From: Paramecium pentaurelia
Taxonomy: Eukaryota > Ciliophora > Oligohymenophorea > Peniculida > Parameciidae
Direction of reading: 5' to 3'
DNA: 64,000 nt
NCBI GenBank assembly: GCA_905183005.1
Contig: CAJJDO010000139.1
Span: 249,515-313,514 of the forward strand
Below the pieces are notes generated by a model. That model worked only from the letters and a program-made list of their open reading frames with translations, was not told the DNA's origin and did no database searches. A program made the position numbers and the translations under genes. This document shows, in pieces, positions 36,823 to 48,067 of this stretch; position 1 is the first letter of the stretch, and the number at the start of each line of letters is the position of its first letter.

Positions 36823-38262
36823 TCATTTTTTCATGGTAGCACCTTATTGCATGCTAGGTTGATAGGTGAAATTTGAAAAATTTTAATTTGGTAATAAGGT
36901 ACCATTAACAGGTGTGTCTTTAGCAATTTATTTAGTCATTCCTTCATCAAAATACTTCAACTCCTTTTTATCGAATTTATAAGGTGGTTGGATCTAAATA
37001 TATAAATGTAAAAATAAAATACTCTATGCTAAATGATTTCTGCCATATCAATACCAATAAAAAAATCATGTTTCATAATATCATATCCATCATTTTCATA
37101 TCCTAAACGTTTTTTTGGCTAAGAAAATGAAAAAATATTAAATTACATCTACAACCAATAATTACTCCAATAAAGATCGAGCATTTTCGGATAAATATGA
37201 AGGATATGGTATTGGTTATGTTAATATTCTCCGAATCATTTCCTTTTTATTTTCTTTGTAATGAGGTGGGGCTCCTACTAACATCTCATACACTAAAGCT
37301 CCAAAACTCCACCAATCACAAGTCTTATCATAGCCAGTTTCTAATATAATGTTATAAGAATAATAAAAACTTGTGGTCAGTATTTCAGGTGCTAAATATT
37401 CAGGAGTTCCACATAAACTGAATGCAGTTTCGTCTTCCTCCATCATAATTTTGGATAAACCAAAATCTGTTAATTTAATGTGACCATTTTCATCTAGCAA
37501 AATATTCTCTGGTTTAAGATCTCTATAGATGATATGGTTTTCATGTAAATATTGTAAACCTAATAATATTTCTGCTGCATAAAATTTAGCTACTTCTTCC
37601 TTGAATCTTCCCACTTTTCTTAAATGATAAAATAGTTCTCCACCTGGCATATAGTCTACAACAAGATACAATTTATATTATGATTAAAATGCATATCTCA
37701 ATCTTACTAAAAAGATACTAGAACATGTTGCTAAAATAATTCTTTCTGTCTCTGTATGACGTTTTTATCTTTCATTCTTAATATTCTTTTTTTATAACAC
37801 CTTCATTGCATAATATTTTGCTACCCTAAATAAATTTGAATACAATTTGATTTATATTAAACTAACATAACTTTTCCAAATGATCCCTTTCCCAAAACTT
37901 TTAATAATCGGAAACTATCAATGTTTACTTTCTATGTTTATAAGCCCTATCCCTCAGGCTCTTATGTTTTAGATGCTATATCTAATTATCTTGTATTTTC
38001 CTTAAATTCTTAGAGGCACAATCATACATTGGACAATTTGTAGAATTCATCTTTTTCCACTTATAATTCTGGATCATCGGTCATTTCAGTTTAATTCTAA
38101 TTTGTAATTTCATTTGTCTAACCATCTCCACTAGCTCCATAATCAAAATGTGTATTTACGTTTCGGTTTCATTATTGAACCTTAAACTGATTCTGGTTTT
38201 TTAAATTCCTATCCTCCCAACAATTTCTCCTCATCATAATCTCGATAACACATATTTCCCAT
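36823..38262 (-). CDS. AGC-family kinase (S6K/SGK/Akt-like tail)
   Basis: About 419 residues in seven exons. Introns: 38135-38159, 38001-38027, one near 37830-37870, 37341-37370, 37119-37146 and 36994-37022. Seen: Gly loop LGKGSFGKV, YYAMKVL with the ATP lysine, MPGGELFYHLRK, YRDLKPENILLD catalytic loop, TDFGLSK, SLCGTPEYLAPEIL activation segment, and GYDKTCDWWSFG. After the kinase domain come TPVNGT (turn-motif-like) and NFSNFTYQP, an FxxFTY hydrophobic motif that in S6K/SGK/Akt is phosphorylated to activate the enzyme. The third intron is the weak point: a 41-nt GTTAG...TAG block keeps frame but shortens the strand after the Gly loop. Confidence 0.92.
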
Positions 38263-38482
38263 ATTAATAAAAATAATTTATATTAATATTATGAATGTCA
38301 TTTGAAACTAAGAATGTTTATTAGATATCACAAAAAAGGAATAATTTACATATTCAATTTATATTATATTCAAGTTTTCATTAAATTAATTATAAATATG
38401 GAATAATAGTATTTGCCATCAAATTTAATTATAAAACAATAAAAATATTGCATTTTTGAGATATAATGATTTTATCATATAC

Positions 38483-39050
38483 TCAATTTAACTTTTTATA
38501 TTGCTCAATTCGAGATTTCTATAAATATATATATATAAAATTCTTACTAGTTATTTTATACAATAATCTTGTCTTTTAGTTAAACTATCTCTTTAATCAA
38601 TTGCCTTTTATTTTTATTGTTTTTCTTCTATCAATTGATTCATCATAGATTGAATTTCTCCTCTAAGTATAAAATTATATACCTTACTCTAATGATCTTT
38701 ATTGTTTTCTTGGAGATTGAGGCAAAATTGTGTCAATCAATTAGTTTATTATGGATACTCTGTCACAAGGCATAGAACATGAACGAATATGAAAAAACCT
38801 ACTTGCCTACCTTTCTTGATATTATTATCGGATTTATTCAACTATTGTAATACATTATTAGAGCACATCCTAAGTTTTATTAGGAACAGATTAAACACAA
38901 GTCTAAATTTTTGTAGATGATCCATTCACTGTTGATGCTTACCTTGTCAGTTTCCTTATGAATTTAATTGGAGATGGTGCATCCTATAAAATTATAATAC
39001 TATAATACAGGATTAGTACAACCAGAAGGTAGTCTAGTTGCTAATTCCAT
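38483..39050 (-). CDS. Small Ser/Gln-rich coiled-coil protein, 162 residues
   Basis: Four exons with introns at 38984-39008 (25 nt), 38663-38687 (25 nt) and 38519-38547 (29 nt). The exon sum is exact, and each splice restores a coding frame, which gives confidence in the model. The N-terminal half has Ser-Pro and basic patches (DAPSPIKFIRKLT, LPQSPRKQQR). The C-terminal half is a helical, Gln/Lys/Glu-rich segment (GEIQSMMNQLIEEKQQKQKA), probably coiled coil. It lies directly downstream of the Rib72-like gene on the same strand (87 bp). Function unknown; a cytoskeletal role is a guess from composition. Confidence 0.7.
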
Positions 39051-39136
39051 TATGTTCAATGAATTTCTCTTTTTGATCATTATTTTTTTGTTTTATGTAA
39101 TAAATGTATCTGTTTATATAATAATTAATCAATTGA

Positions 39137-41143
39137 TCAAGCTCTTTTACCTCCCAATGCTTCCCATAATGATTGCATACACAATTTCCATTCTCCATTT
39201 CTATCAAATTCTCTCATCAAGAAATATTGCTCTTGCAAAGTTAAATTAAATCCTAATTCTTATAATCCTTATGATAATTCTTCAAAATCAATATATCCTT
39301 TAAGTTATTTATCTAATTTCCTATTTATCTTAATTATATATAATACTTCATCAAATCTAACAAGAAACTATCAAAATTTGGATATCCATCTGCAAATAGT
39401 CTTAATTTTGCTATTATTTGAGAGACATCAGCCTCTTTGAAAACGTCTGATTTTTATTTCATATAATTAATGGTGAATTCATCTGCTCTCATCAATTAGA
39501 ATTTATAGACATTAAATTAAACAATACCACCCAATTAGAAATCCTTAGTTTAATGCTTAAAATAAATACCTTTTCTGTATAATAATCATTAGTTAATGGA
39601 TTCTTTTATCTGGATCTCTCTTAGAATTTACCACCCTATTAAAATAATCATAAAAATATACCCAAATTCCACTATTCCTTTCAGATGTTTGATATACTTA
39701 TATAGTATCATCACCACAATAAAATGATATTATAAATCTTCTTGAATTCTCTTCTCTAACCTCACTAATTTATCTAGCTTCAAATCTGAGTATGAATTGA
39801 TCTTAAGTGAAATTCTTTCTGACATCCTTCTTTGGTGGTTTTGGTTGCAAAGAATAGACAGATCCTAAAGAATCCTCTTCATATCCATAACCATTATATG
39901 GAGGAACAGGTTAATAAAACTTTTTGCCTCTCTCTTATTTTAATGTGGCAGGTCTGATATAAATATAAATGTATTACTTTTATTGAATTCCTAAAACATT
40001 TAAATAGTATTCCTTTGTAAAATCATCACATCCATATATAAAACATTCTCTACCATAAATTTTAACTGTATTCCCACAAATAAGATCTTGAGGACTGTAA
40101 AATTCTTCTTTCTTAAGAGTCATTCCTGGATAATGAGTAAGAATAGGAGTTTTAGGTATCTTCTATCTTCTCAACATCAATGGATAAGGATCTTTACCTG
40201 AGTTCTATTTTCTTACTTCTTTGACTTCACATGTATCATCAGCCAAGTAAAAGTTTAATGTGTAATAATTTAATTAGCCTTCAATAGATGCATCATCCCA
40301 TATAATATCAAAAGATAAGACTTTTCTATCATTTTATAAATATTTATTAAGTCCTCCATTTGGATGTCCTCCTCCTAATTTAACTTCAAAATATTCTTTA
40401 TATTCTTTGGTATCAGGTGGATTGATTTTAAGCTCTTTAGTTTCTCTTATGTTTTCAAAATTATCTCTTGGCATTTGTTCTGGTAAACTCAAAGGTTTAC
40501 CCATATATTCATAGAATTCTCTAGTAAAAGTATCACAATCTTGAATTCTGAATACCTAAATAAATAATAATTTATATATACTCTTTCATAAAAATTGATG
40601 TTAGAGCACAATTGAATATCTTCCCATTAATAAAAGTCATACTTTCCTAATTTTTTTGGAATCTTTTATCTTTTGATAAATAGACCTTAAGGGATTCCAG
40701 CATTAGGTACTCTTGGCTATAAATTAATTATTAATATAATGTACTTCTGTCACATGTATTGTTCCATCTGATAAATAGTAATAAATGATGACTTTTCTAA
40801 TTCTAAAGTTCTCGTTAGGATTTTCAACAACAGATTCTTGGAAGTAACCATAGAAACGTAAAACAGCACGATCATATTTCAACCATGGTGGTTAGATGCG
40901 AGGAATGTAATCATTTTCTGGTGGTTGTCTACTTCCATAAGTTAGATTGGGAGGAGCATTGAATTTCATTGAATCCATTAGGTTTGGATCAAATTCTTCA
41001 TGAATAAAGTTGGTTTTCTCTTAGACAGTACCATTGATATGTGAAAATTGCTGAGTTTTATGATGATTTTCTTTGAAGGGATCTGAGAAGACATGACCAG
41101 GCAAGAATGGGACTTGCTTTGGGAATTGTGAATTGAGGGACAT
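39137..41143 (-). CDS. EFHC1/Rib72-type ciliary doublet protein (three DM10 domains plus EF-hand)
   Basis: Microtubule inner protein of the axonemal A-tubule. 624 residues. Introns: 40717-40744, 40556-40581, 39636-39661, 39544-39569 and 39321-39346; a further 24-nt in-frame block near the LGIQQK segment may also be spliced. The N terminus QVPFLPGHVFSDPFK is the family hallmark. DM10-1 starts LRFYGYFQESVVEN and has RIRKVIIYYYLSDGTI and PRVPNAGIPQG. DM10-2 has SIEGQLNYYTLNFYLADD. DM10-3 has ILRFEARQISE, RRFIISFYCGDDTI and ERNSGIWGGKF, the last formed across an intron. The C-terminal EF-hand-like pair (GYIDFEELSQGLQ, MREFDRNGEWKL) matches the Rib72/EFHC layout. It is divergent with the pseudokinase (163 bp). 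Confidence 0.94.
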
Positions 41144-41306
41144 GTAATATAATAAAAATATAACTGATTATCTATTGTGGGGGATATGCAATATGAAATA
41201 AACAAAAAAGAGAGTTAGCTATATAAAAAATTAAAAACCTACAAACATAGAATGGATCCTCAATCTATTAGATCAAATACCTAAATATTAGCTATAGTAA
41301 TCAAAT
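41144..41306. promoter_or_regulatory. Divergent promoter region, 163 bp
   Basis: Separates the starts of the Rib72-like gene (minus) and the pseudokinase (plus), so it carries both promoters. No recognisable factor site; AT-rich. The shared region may co-express the two genes, an inference only. Confidence 0.4.
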
Positions 41307-42811
41307 ATGAAGAAAATTTAAACAACTTAATTAAGCAAACTTCAAGATTGTGATCAATTACTAAAATCAAGTTTATACACTTTCGATACAAAAATCAATA
41401 AATTCACTTAGATGTAATTTACACTATATCCAAATATGTTAATTGGAGATAATTAGGAATACTTAGTATTGTCATCTTGCATAATGAATAAGAAAATAAT
41501 CTAATATAAAGAATTTACAGCATAAGGAGTGTAATTACTAAATAGTCAAGGCAATTTATTCTTATTTTATGAGTCATATGTCTAGTAATTGAATGTATAA
41601 CTTAGTCATTAATTAATTTCTAGTGGGAGAAGTAATTAAAGAGATTTTGCAAACTATAAAATTTTTCCAATAAATACACAATTCAAGAGAAACTTTCGAT
41701 ATAAAATCATTATGCTTGTGTGAAAAATAAAAATAGTAATTTATTTATATGAAATAAAGATCGTGTTTATACAGTTTAACTTATAAGATTGTCAAGTTTG
41801 AGTGAATAACTTTATGAAGCTTTGATGAATGAGATAAATATTTTAATGTGTTTCAAACAAAATGGATTGAATTAATTCCATTCTTTATTTGAAGATGGTG
41901 ATATTCTCTATATATTATATGATTATTGGGTAGGTGATACATTATATAAATTGATTTAACAAGGTTTTAAATTAACAGCTTCATAGATAGCATAAATCAT
42001 TTTCTAGATTATCAAAGTGATTCGTTTTTTACATTAGAATAATCTTTATCATGGGGCCATACTTCCAACAAATATAATTTTACATAGAGTAACAACTCCA
42101 TAGAATCAATAAGGATAATAATTAAAAATTACATTATTCAATTTCGCTTATAGAGATGCAAATCAATATAATTTAACTTGGTTAAATAAGAGAGTTCCAA
42201 AATAATGGATACCACCTGAATTCAATAATTTATAAATTAAATCAGATTTTTCAAATATTGATGGATATCAAATTGGAGTCTTATTGTACTATTTGACCTT
42301 CCATACAAATAAAAATAAATCATAATTATCATTTTATAAATCATTAGATAATTTTAAATTTGATTATCAATGGTTGAAATCAATAAAATAAGAATAATAA
42401 TAAGAATATTCTTTTTCTCTAATTGAATTATTATGTGGATTATTAGACCCAGATTATTAGAATAGAATTACTTTAAATAATGCATTAGCTCATTAGTGGT
42501 TAACAAATTAGAGATAGAAATAAAATGTATAAAATGAGAAACCAAAAATATTACCATCTTTAAGAACAATATTGGAATTAAGAGAACAAAGTTCTTGTGA
42601 AATGCTTTCATCCAGACTTGGTAAGGAAGAATAACATGTAACAAGTTCAAGTGAAGATGATATTGAATTTTGTGATGATGAATACATACATAGAATTTCA
42701 AAAGAAAATAATAAAATACCATATTATTAAAATATACTAAGTTTGATTCCTAATAAACATCCATCTAGAAGTAAATAAGTTATAGATTAATGTTAAGAGA
42801 GTTAATTTTGA
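41307..42811 (+). CDS. Pseudokinase with N-terminal PH-like region
   Basis: Three exons (introns 41595-41623, 29 nt; 41736-41759, 24 nt with an in-frame TGA) give 483 residues. The N-terminal part contains beta-rich segments like the PH-like domains that precede many ciliate kinases. The kinase fold follows (KYTIQEKLSIQNHYACV, then VYTVQLIRL, ILYDYWVGDTLYKLI) but the catalytic elements are gone. The HRD loop reads YHGAILPTNIIL without Asp, the DFG position reads NFA, and the ATP lysine is replaced (VYTVQ). The C-lobe (WIPPEF, GYQIGVLLYYL, LLDPDYQNRITLNNAL) is still well formed. It probably works as a scaffold or allosteric partner. The acidic C-terminal tail SSSEDDIEFCDDE may be a phosphosite cluster. 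Confidence 0.85.
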
Positions 42812-42891
42812 TTAAATATATATATATATATATGTATGATTAACAATGATTTTGATATAATAATTTAAATAATTAATTGGAATCAAAAAAT

Positions 42892-45376
42892 ATGTTATGT
42901 GAAATATTGCTATGTAGTTCATGGATTTGCAATGCTTTTTATTCTTTAGATCTTGAGTAATCTTCTATATATAATTTTGAAAGTTGTGGTTATTGATAAT
43001 TGAGTTTTTGATACTGATAATGTTTTTGTTGTTATAATATGGCAAGACAAGAAAAAAATATTGTATGTTTGTTTCTCCAATCATGATTATATCCCTTAAC
43101 ATAATATGTATTAAATAGAATATATATATTTAGAAATCTTTGACAATTATAATAGATATTCCTTCATTACATTCCTTCTGCCTATAATCATTTATTAATA
43201 GAATGATAAAGAGATTTTTGTGAATAGATATTTTATGCTGATCAAATTGTTACATCTCTTTTTGCTGATGTTATATTATAGTTTGCTAGATTTTAATGAT
43301 GGTTAGCCATTGGTTCAGTTTCTTATAGTAACATTACTATTTCTAGTTAAAAATCATAATCATAATCATGATGGCGAACCCAAATCAATTCAAAACAATT
43401 TAACTATGATTGAAGAAACATGTAACTTAAAAACTCAAACAGAATATGATAAAATAAATGATACGACAAATGGAATAGTGGGTGTAATTAAATTAAATGA
43501 ATAATTTGAAATAATTTACTAGAATAAAAAATCTTGTTATTTATTGTAAGATAAATAATTAAATGAACTAATTATGCAAGCCCCAACTTTAATTGACAAA
43601 TAAACTAAGTTGTTACTCTAAGAATAATGCAATATTAAATTACAATCAATCCAAGATTTTAGAGATTCCTTAACATTAATTACATTAAAAGAATTGCTGG
43701 ATAACATTAAATCTAATCTACCTCTACCTCATTAATTAGATGTGTATGTACTTCAAGATTTTGAGAAACATTTCTTTTAGATTCTTATTCAAAAGGAAAA
43801 TTGTGATAAGATAACATATACTATAATATTCTAAGAGATGTCTGATTATTCTCATTATATAAAAAAGAAACACTCTCAAACAACTATGAAATAATTATTC
43901 AAGAGTTTTAGTCATGAATTGAATACTTCTTTGAATTATATCTTGGCTTTAGCTCAAGTTGCTTAATGTCATGAAAATGTACCTAAAGCTGTATCAGAAA
44001 AGTATTTTCTTCCAATTTTACATTGTGGCAGGATTATGCATAGTTTAATTAGTGATATAATGGATTACAATTTAATATTAAGTAAATAATTCAATGTGGA
44101 AGTAAGTAATTTTAACATACCATAATTGATTAGTGAAGTTGTTGATCTATTTAAATATTAAATAAATTAGAAACATCTTAAAATTCAATTTCAAAACAAT
44201 CTTATTAATTATGATTTAGTAAGTGATAGAAATAGAATTAGATAAATTTTAATCAATTTAATATCAAATGCTTAAAAATTCACTTTTTCTGGTTAAATTA
44301 GAATTTAAGTTGGAGCAGTTATAAATAATAAATAATTATGTGCTATTTTTCATGTATTCGATACAGGAATTGGAATGAAATAAGAAGAAGTAGATAGATT
44401 ACATTAACTTTTATCTTCAGGTATACCATAATCAGCTAGAATCTCATAAAATACAGTTGGATTTGGATTGGGATTATATATTTCCAATAAAATAGCTGAA
44501 GTACTTAGTTAAACTAGATATGATAAGGGAGGAGGATTAAGATTCGAATCAAAATATTAATCAGGATTTCATGCTTGGTTCATGGCTAGAAATTAATCAT
44601 ATAGTCCTGTATATTAATAAAGTAATCCTACACCCATTGTTCGAATTCGTAAGAAGATTTAAATTGACACAATGGAATCATAAATTAGTAGAGTCAATGC
44701 ATTACCAATGAGATAGAAATTTTCGTAGATTTTAGGAATCAAAGATTTCAAATCAGAAAGAGGATTAAATAAGGAATTGTCACTTAAATTACGTAAACCT
44801 CCATCCAAAATAGCAAGAGAATTATTTCTTGCAGCAATTTCATCTGAAAGAAAAATTGAATCATTTAGTATTAATTAAGAGACAAATGATTAAGAGTTTC
44901 AAAATAGGATTAAACATTTAAATGAGAATTAATAAATTAATTAGAAATGCAATTGTCCTTAAATTTTAATTGTTGATGATGAATAAATTAATATTATGGC
45001 TTTATCAATGATGCTTGATTAAATGGGTTACTCAAGTGACTCAGTATTTAATGGAGAAGAATGTGTCAATCTAATCTTCAGTAATCAAAAGAAAAGTAAT
45101 ATATATATTTATATATATCATTTAGCTAGATGTAATAAATGTAGTTCTTAATTATATCGTATGATTTTCATGGATATTAATATGCCAATCTTAGATGGAA
45201 TCCAAACAACGATCAGAATTAAATCCAAATATTCCAATATCATAGTTATTGCATGTACAGCATTCTCGGATACAGAAACTCGAAACACTTGTTACAAATG
45301 TGGAATGAGTTATCATATACAAAAACCAGTCAAAAAAGATTAACTCATTGAAATACTATCTTATTATCTAAATTGA
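42892..45376 (+). CDS. Membrane hybrid histidine kinase 1
   Basis: About 810 residues. Three or more hydrophobic segments lie in the first 180 residues (ITFLLPIIIYQ, LLHLFLLMLYYSLL, VQFLIVTLLFLV). HisKA follows with H-box FSHELNTSLNYILALAQ, then the ATPase domain (N-box QILINLISNAQKF, DTGIGM, GFGLGL) and a C-terminal receiver: ILIVDDEQ, FMDINMP with the phospho-acceptor Asp, CTAFSDTET, and QKPVKK with the conserved Lys. It thus carries a full phosphorelay from His to Asp. Introns: 45096-45125 (30 nt, no in-frame TGA) and a less certain 22-nt block near 42988 in the 5' part. The start is the least sure point. A paralogue lies inverted at 52514-54979. Confidence 0.92.
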
Positions 45377-45430
45377 TTATATAATTTATAAGTATTAAGT
45401 CTATTTCATATTTTAATAACATCAAAATTC

Positions 45431-47008
45431 TCATTTATCTTCTTTACCATATACTTTATCTATTTCTGTATGATTCAATCCTTTTGTTTCCTTTACAAAA
45501 CAATAAAAAAATAAAATGCTGCTGATTGTTAAAATTGCAAATACTACAAATGATCCACTCATTTCCAAACTACTAAGCATAAATGGAAATATGTATAAGA
45601 CTAATAATTACCAAGCATATAAAGTTACAAAACAAAAGTAAGTTCCCTCACTTGAATTTATTTCTGGAGTCATAGACTATTTATTAATAAATTAATTACC
45701 CATGTAATAGGACCTAATGTTAAAGCATATAAAAATGAAAATAAACATATTACTATAAACTTTACTATTACTGCACCCAAAGCTTCAGTATAGCTTAAAC
45801 CTATTATTAATATTTAACAAATGATCATCAAAAATAATCCTGTCAATAGTATTATTCTTTTTCCCCATCTTCTATAAACAATTGATGATATGAAAGCAGG
45901 TGTAAATTATACTATTCCTAAAATTAATGTAAAGAAAGTATTTAAAGTAACATCTCCATTTGACATAGAAGCAAAAAATTGTGAACTATATGAGAATATT
46001 GCAAATAATCCACACCATGTATAAACAAACATCAATACACAACCAATTGCTAATGTTCTTCTATGTTTTCTAGTAAAAAGTATCATTATTCCTTCTTTAT
46101 GTTCTTCATCATACTACACTCTTAATTAACTTTTTTGAAATGCTTATTCAACACAAACTGATTAATAAATATAAGATATTATTTCCTTTGCCTTTGTTGG
46201 CTTATTTTTAATTATTAATGATATTGGACTATCTATTTTGTATATTATTGTCAATACTGTAAATCTAAATAAGAATACAATTGCTGGAATTGCAAAAACA
46301 ATCTACCAATAATGAGAGTCTTTTCCTCTTAAATCACTATTTATATAACCTAAACCCATAAAATTGGCAAAAAGCAATCCTCCACCTACAAAGAATCCTG
46401 ACATTACTGAAAACTTATCATAATATTTTTATGGACACAATTCCTTTAAATATATTGGCATTATTATTGTTTAGATACCAATACAAACTCCATAAAAAAA
46501 TCTGAAAGTTAAAATAACTTCTCGATTTGGAATCACTGCAAAAATACTTAAAAAACCACAAAAATCTGCTATCATTAGTGATTGATTCCTAGTTGTGTGT
46601 TTCAATAAGAATTTTGTAAAAATTGCACCAATAAGACAACCAATAGATAAAATTGCACTAAAAAATCCTTATTCAGATGTTTCTGATCCCTTCAATTCAC
46701 TACCATAAATATATTAAAATGATATACATCTGAGAAAATACTGTAGAAAATGACATTGATAAGTATGGTAAAGAGTAACCCAATCCAAAATTACCAGACA
46801 ATATTCCTACCATTATGACTGTAAAGTGAAATTTAGAATTCACATCTTCATCAATCTCATGATCCAATTAGACAGTATGAATTTTATTGACTATCAATTA
46901 ATCTTTCTATTTGTAAACGGGAGGTTTAGCTTTAGATAATGAACCATGAGTGTGCTCTATTTCAAAATGTTCTAATTCATTAGTTGAAAATGGAAGTTAA
47001 TGCTACAT
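45431..47008 (-). CDS. MFS sugar porter
   Basis: 508 residues in three exons (introns 46700-46727 and 45677-45699). About 12 hydrophobic segments. Family marks: SPISLIIKNKPTKAKEII after TM6 (a variant of the PESPR sugar-porter motif); a basic loop between TM8 and TM9 (YRRWGKR, the RxGRR-like motif); and FVKETKGL after TM12, the classical PETKG-type ending. It probably imports hexose or a related polyol by facilitated diffusion or proton symport. Substrate not predictable. The N-terminal cytoplasmic stretch of about 75 residues is longer than usual and His/Glu rich. It is divergent with PEX11 (276 bp between starts). Confidence 0.92.
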
Positions 47009-47284
47009 TTGTCAAAATTAATCACAAATATGCAAGCTTCTTAAAAATAATATCACATTTAAGTTAATTATCTGTTGAATCATATCATTTGATTTTATAT
47101 ATTAATACTCAACATTTATATACTTTAACAATAATCTAATATGTTTATGTAACAAAATTGACTAAATTTTTCATTAATAAAAAAAGGAGCTCTGAAGTGC
47201 ATTGCGTTATCAAGATTAATATAAAATATATTAGAAATACGCACTTTGAAATATTATGAGTAATTAAATTTTTTAGTAAAAAAT
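47009..47284. promoter_or_regulatory. Divergent promoter region, 276 bp
   Basis: Lies between the starts of the MFS sugar porter (minus) and PEX11 (plus). It contains both promoters; no coding frame or repeat is seen. Confidence 0.4.
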
Positions 47285-48028
47285 ATGCAAACACTAGATT
47301 CAACTGTTAAATGGTTCAATAAGACTGAAGGAAGAGATAAGATATGTAAAGTCATGTAATATGGATCCAGATTTTTAATGTGGCATCTCAAAACCAACAG
47401 TGGCAATGAATAATTGTCAAATCAATTTAAGAATTTATTTTGTACTTGATTTGTTTATCATTTTATATAGAAAGCACAAGAGATGCCAGAAAATTATTCA
47501 GATTAGCCAAATCATTGAATGAATTGTAAACTATCATTGATAAACTGGGGCAAAATTGTAAAACTTCTTAAGAGTAGGTTGCTCGCGCATTAAATATATT
47601 AACAAGAGTTTGGTTTTTATTATATTGGTAATCAAATATCTTAATGTATTAGGGTCTATGATAACTTGAGTGTATTATCATCAATCAAATTCACAACCAG
47701 TGATCCAAAACCATTGCAAAAAAAAGCAATGACATTTTGGTTTATTGCAATAATCACAAATTTGGTTGACACTATAAGATAATTGGTTGTCAACTTTTAA
47801 TATATCTAACAAAATAAAAATAATCAAAGTGCTTCACAATAGATCATTAATAAGTAAAACTAAAATAAGACTCTTTATTTAAATTTGATAAAGATATTTG
47901 GTGATTTAATGCCAGCTGGTTAAGGTTCTGAGTTTTTCCCCAAAGTATTCAAAATCAACCTTAACGATGGAGTTATTGGCCTTGGAGGTCTAATATCAGG
48001 CGCTGTGGCAGCTTATTAAGCATATTGA
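47285..48028 (+). CDS. PEX11: Peroxisomal membrane protein PEX11
   Basis: Shapes and elongates peroxisomal membranes before division. Three exons (introns 47442-47470, 29 nt; 47628-47652, 25 nt), 229 residues. Seen: GRDKICKVMQYGSRFLMWHL (the amphipathic membrane-remodelling helix of the family), RDARKLFRLAKSLNE formed across intron 1, VYDNLSVLSS formed across intron 2, a central hydrophobic segment (KAMTFWFIAIITNLVD), and the C-terminal LMPAGQGSEFF plus a Gly-rich transmembrane helix ending in VAAYQAY. The exon sum is exact. The Asn/Gln-rich insertion before the last quarter is typical of ciliate versions of conserved proteins. Confidence 0.94.
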
Positions 48029-48067
48029 TTTATATTCAAGAATCATATTATAAAATAAATTAATAAA

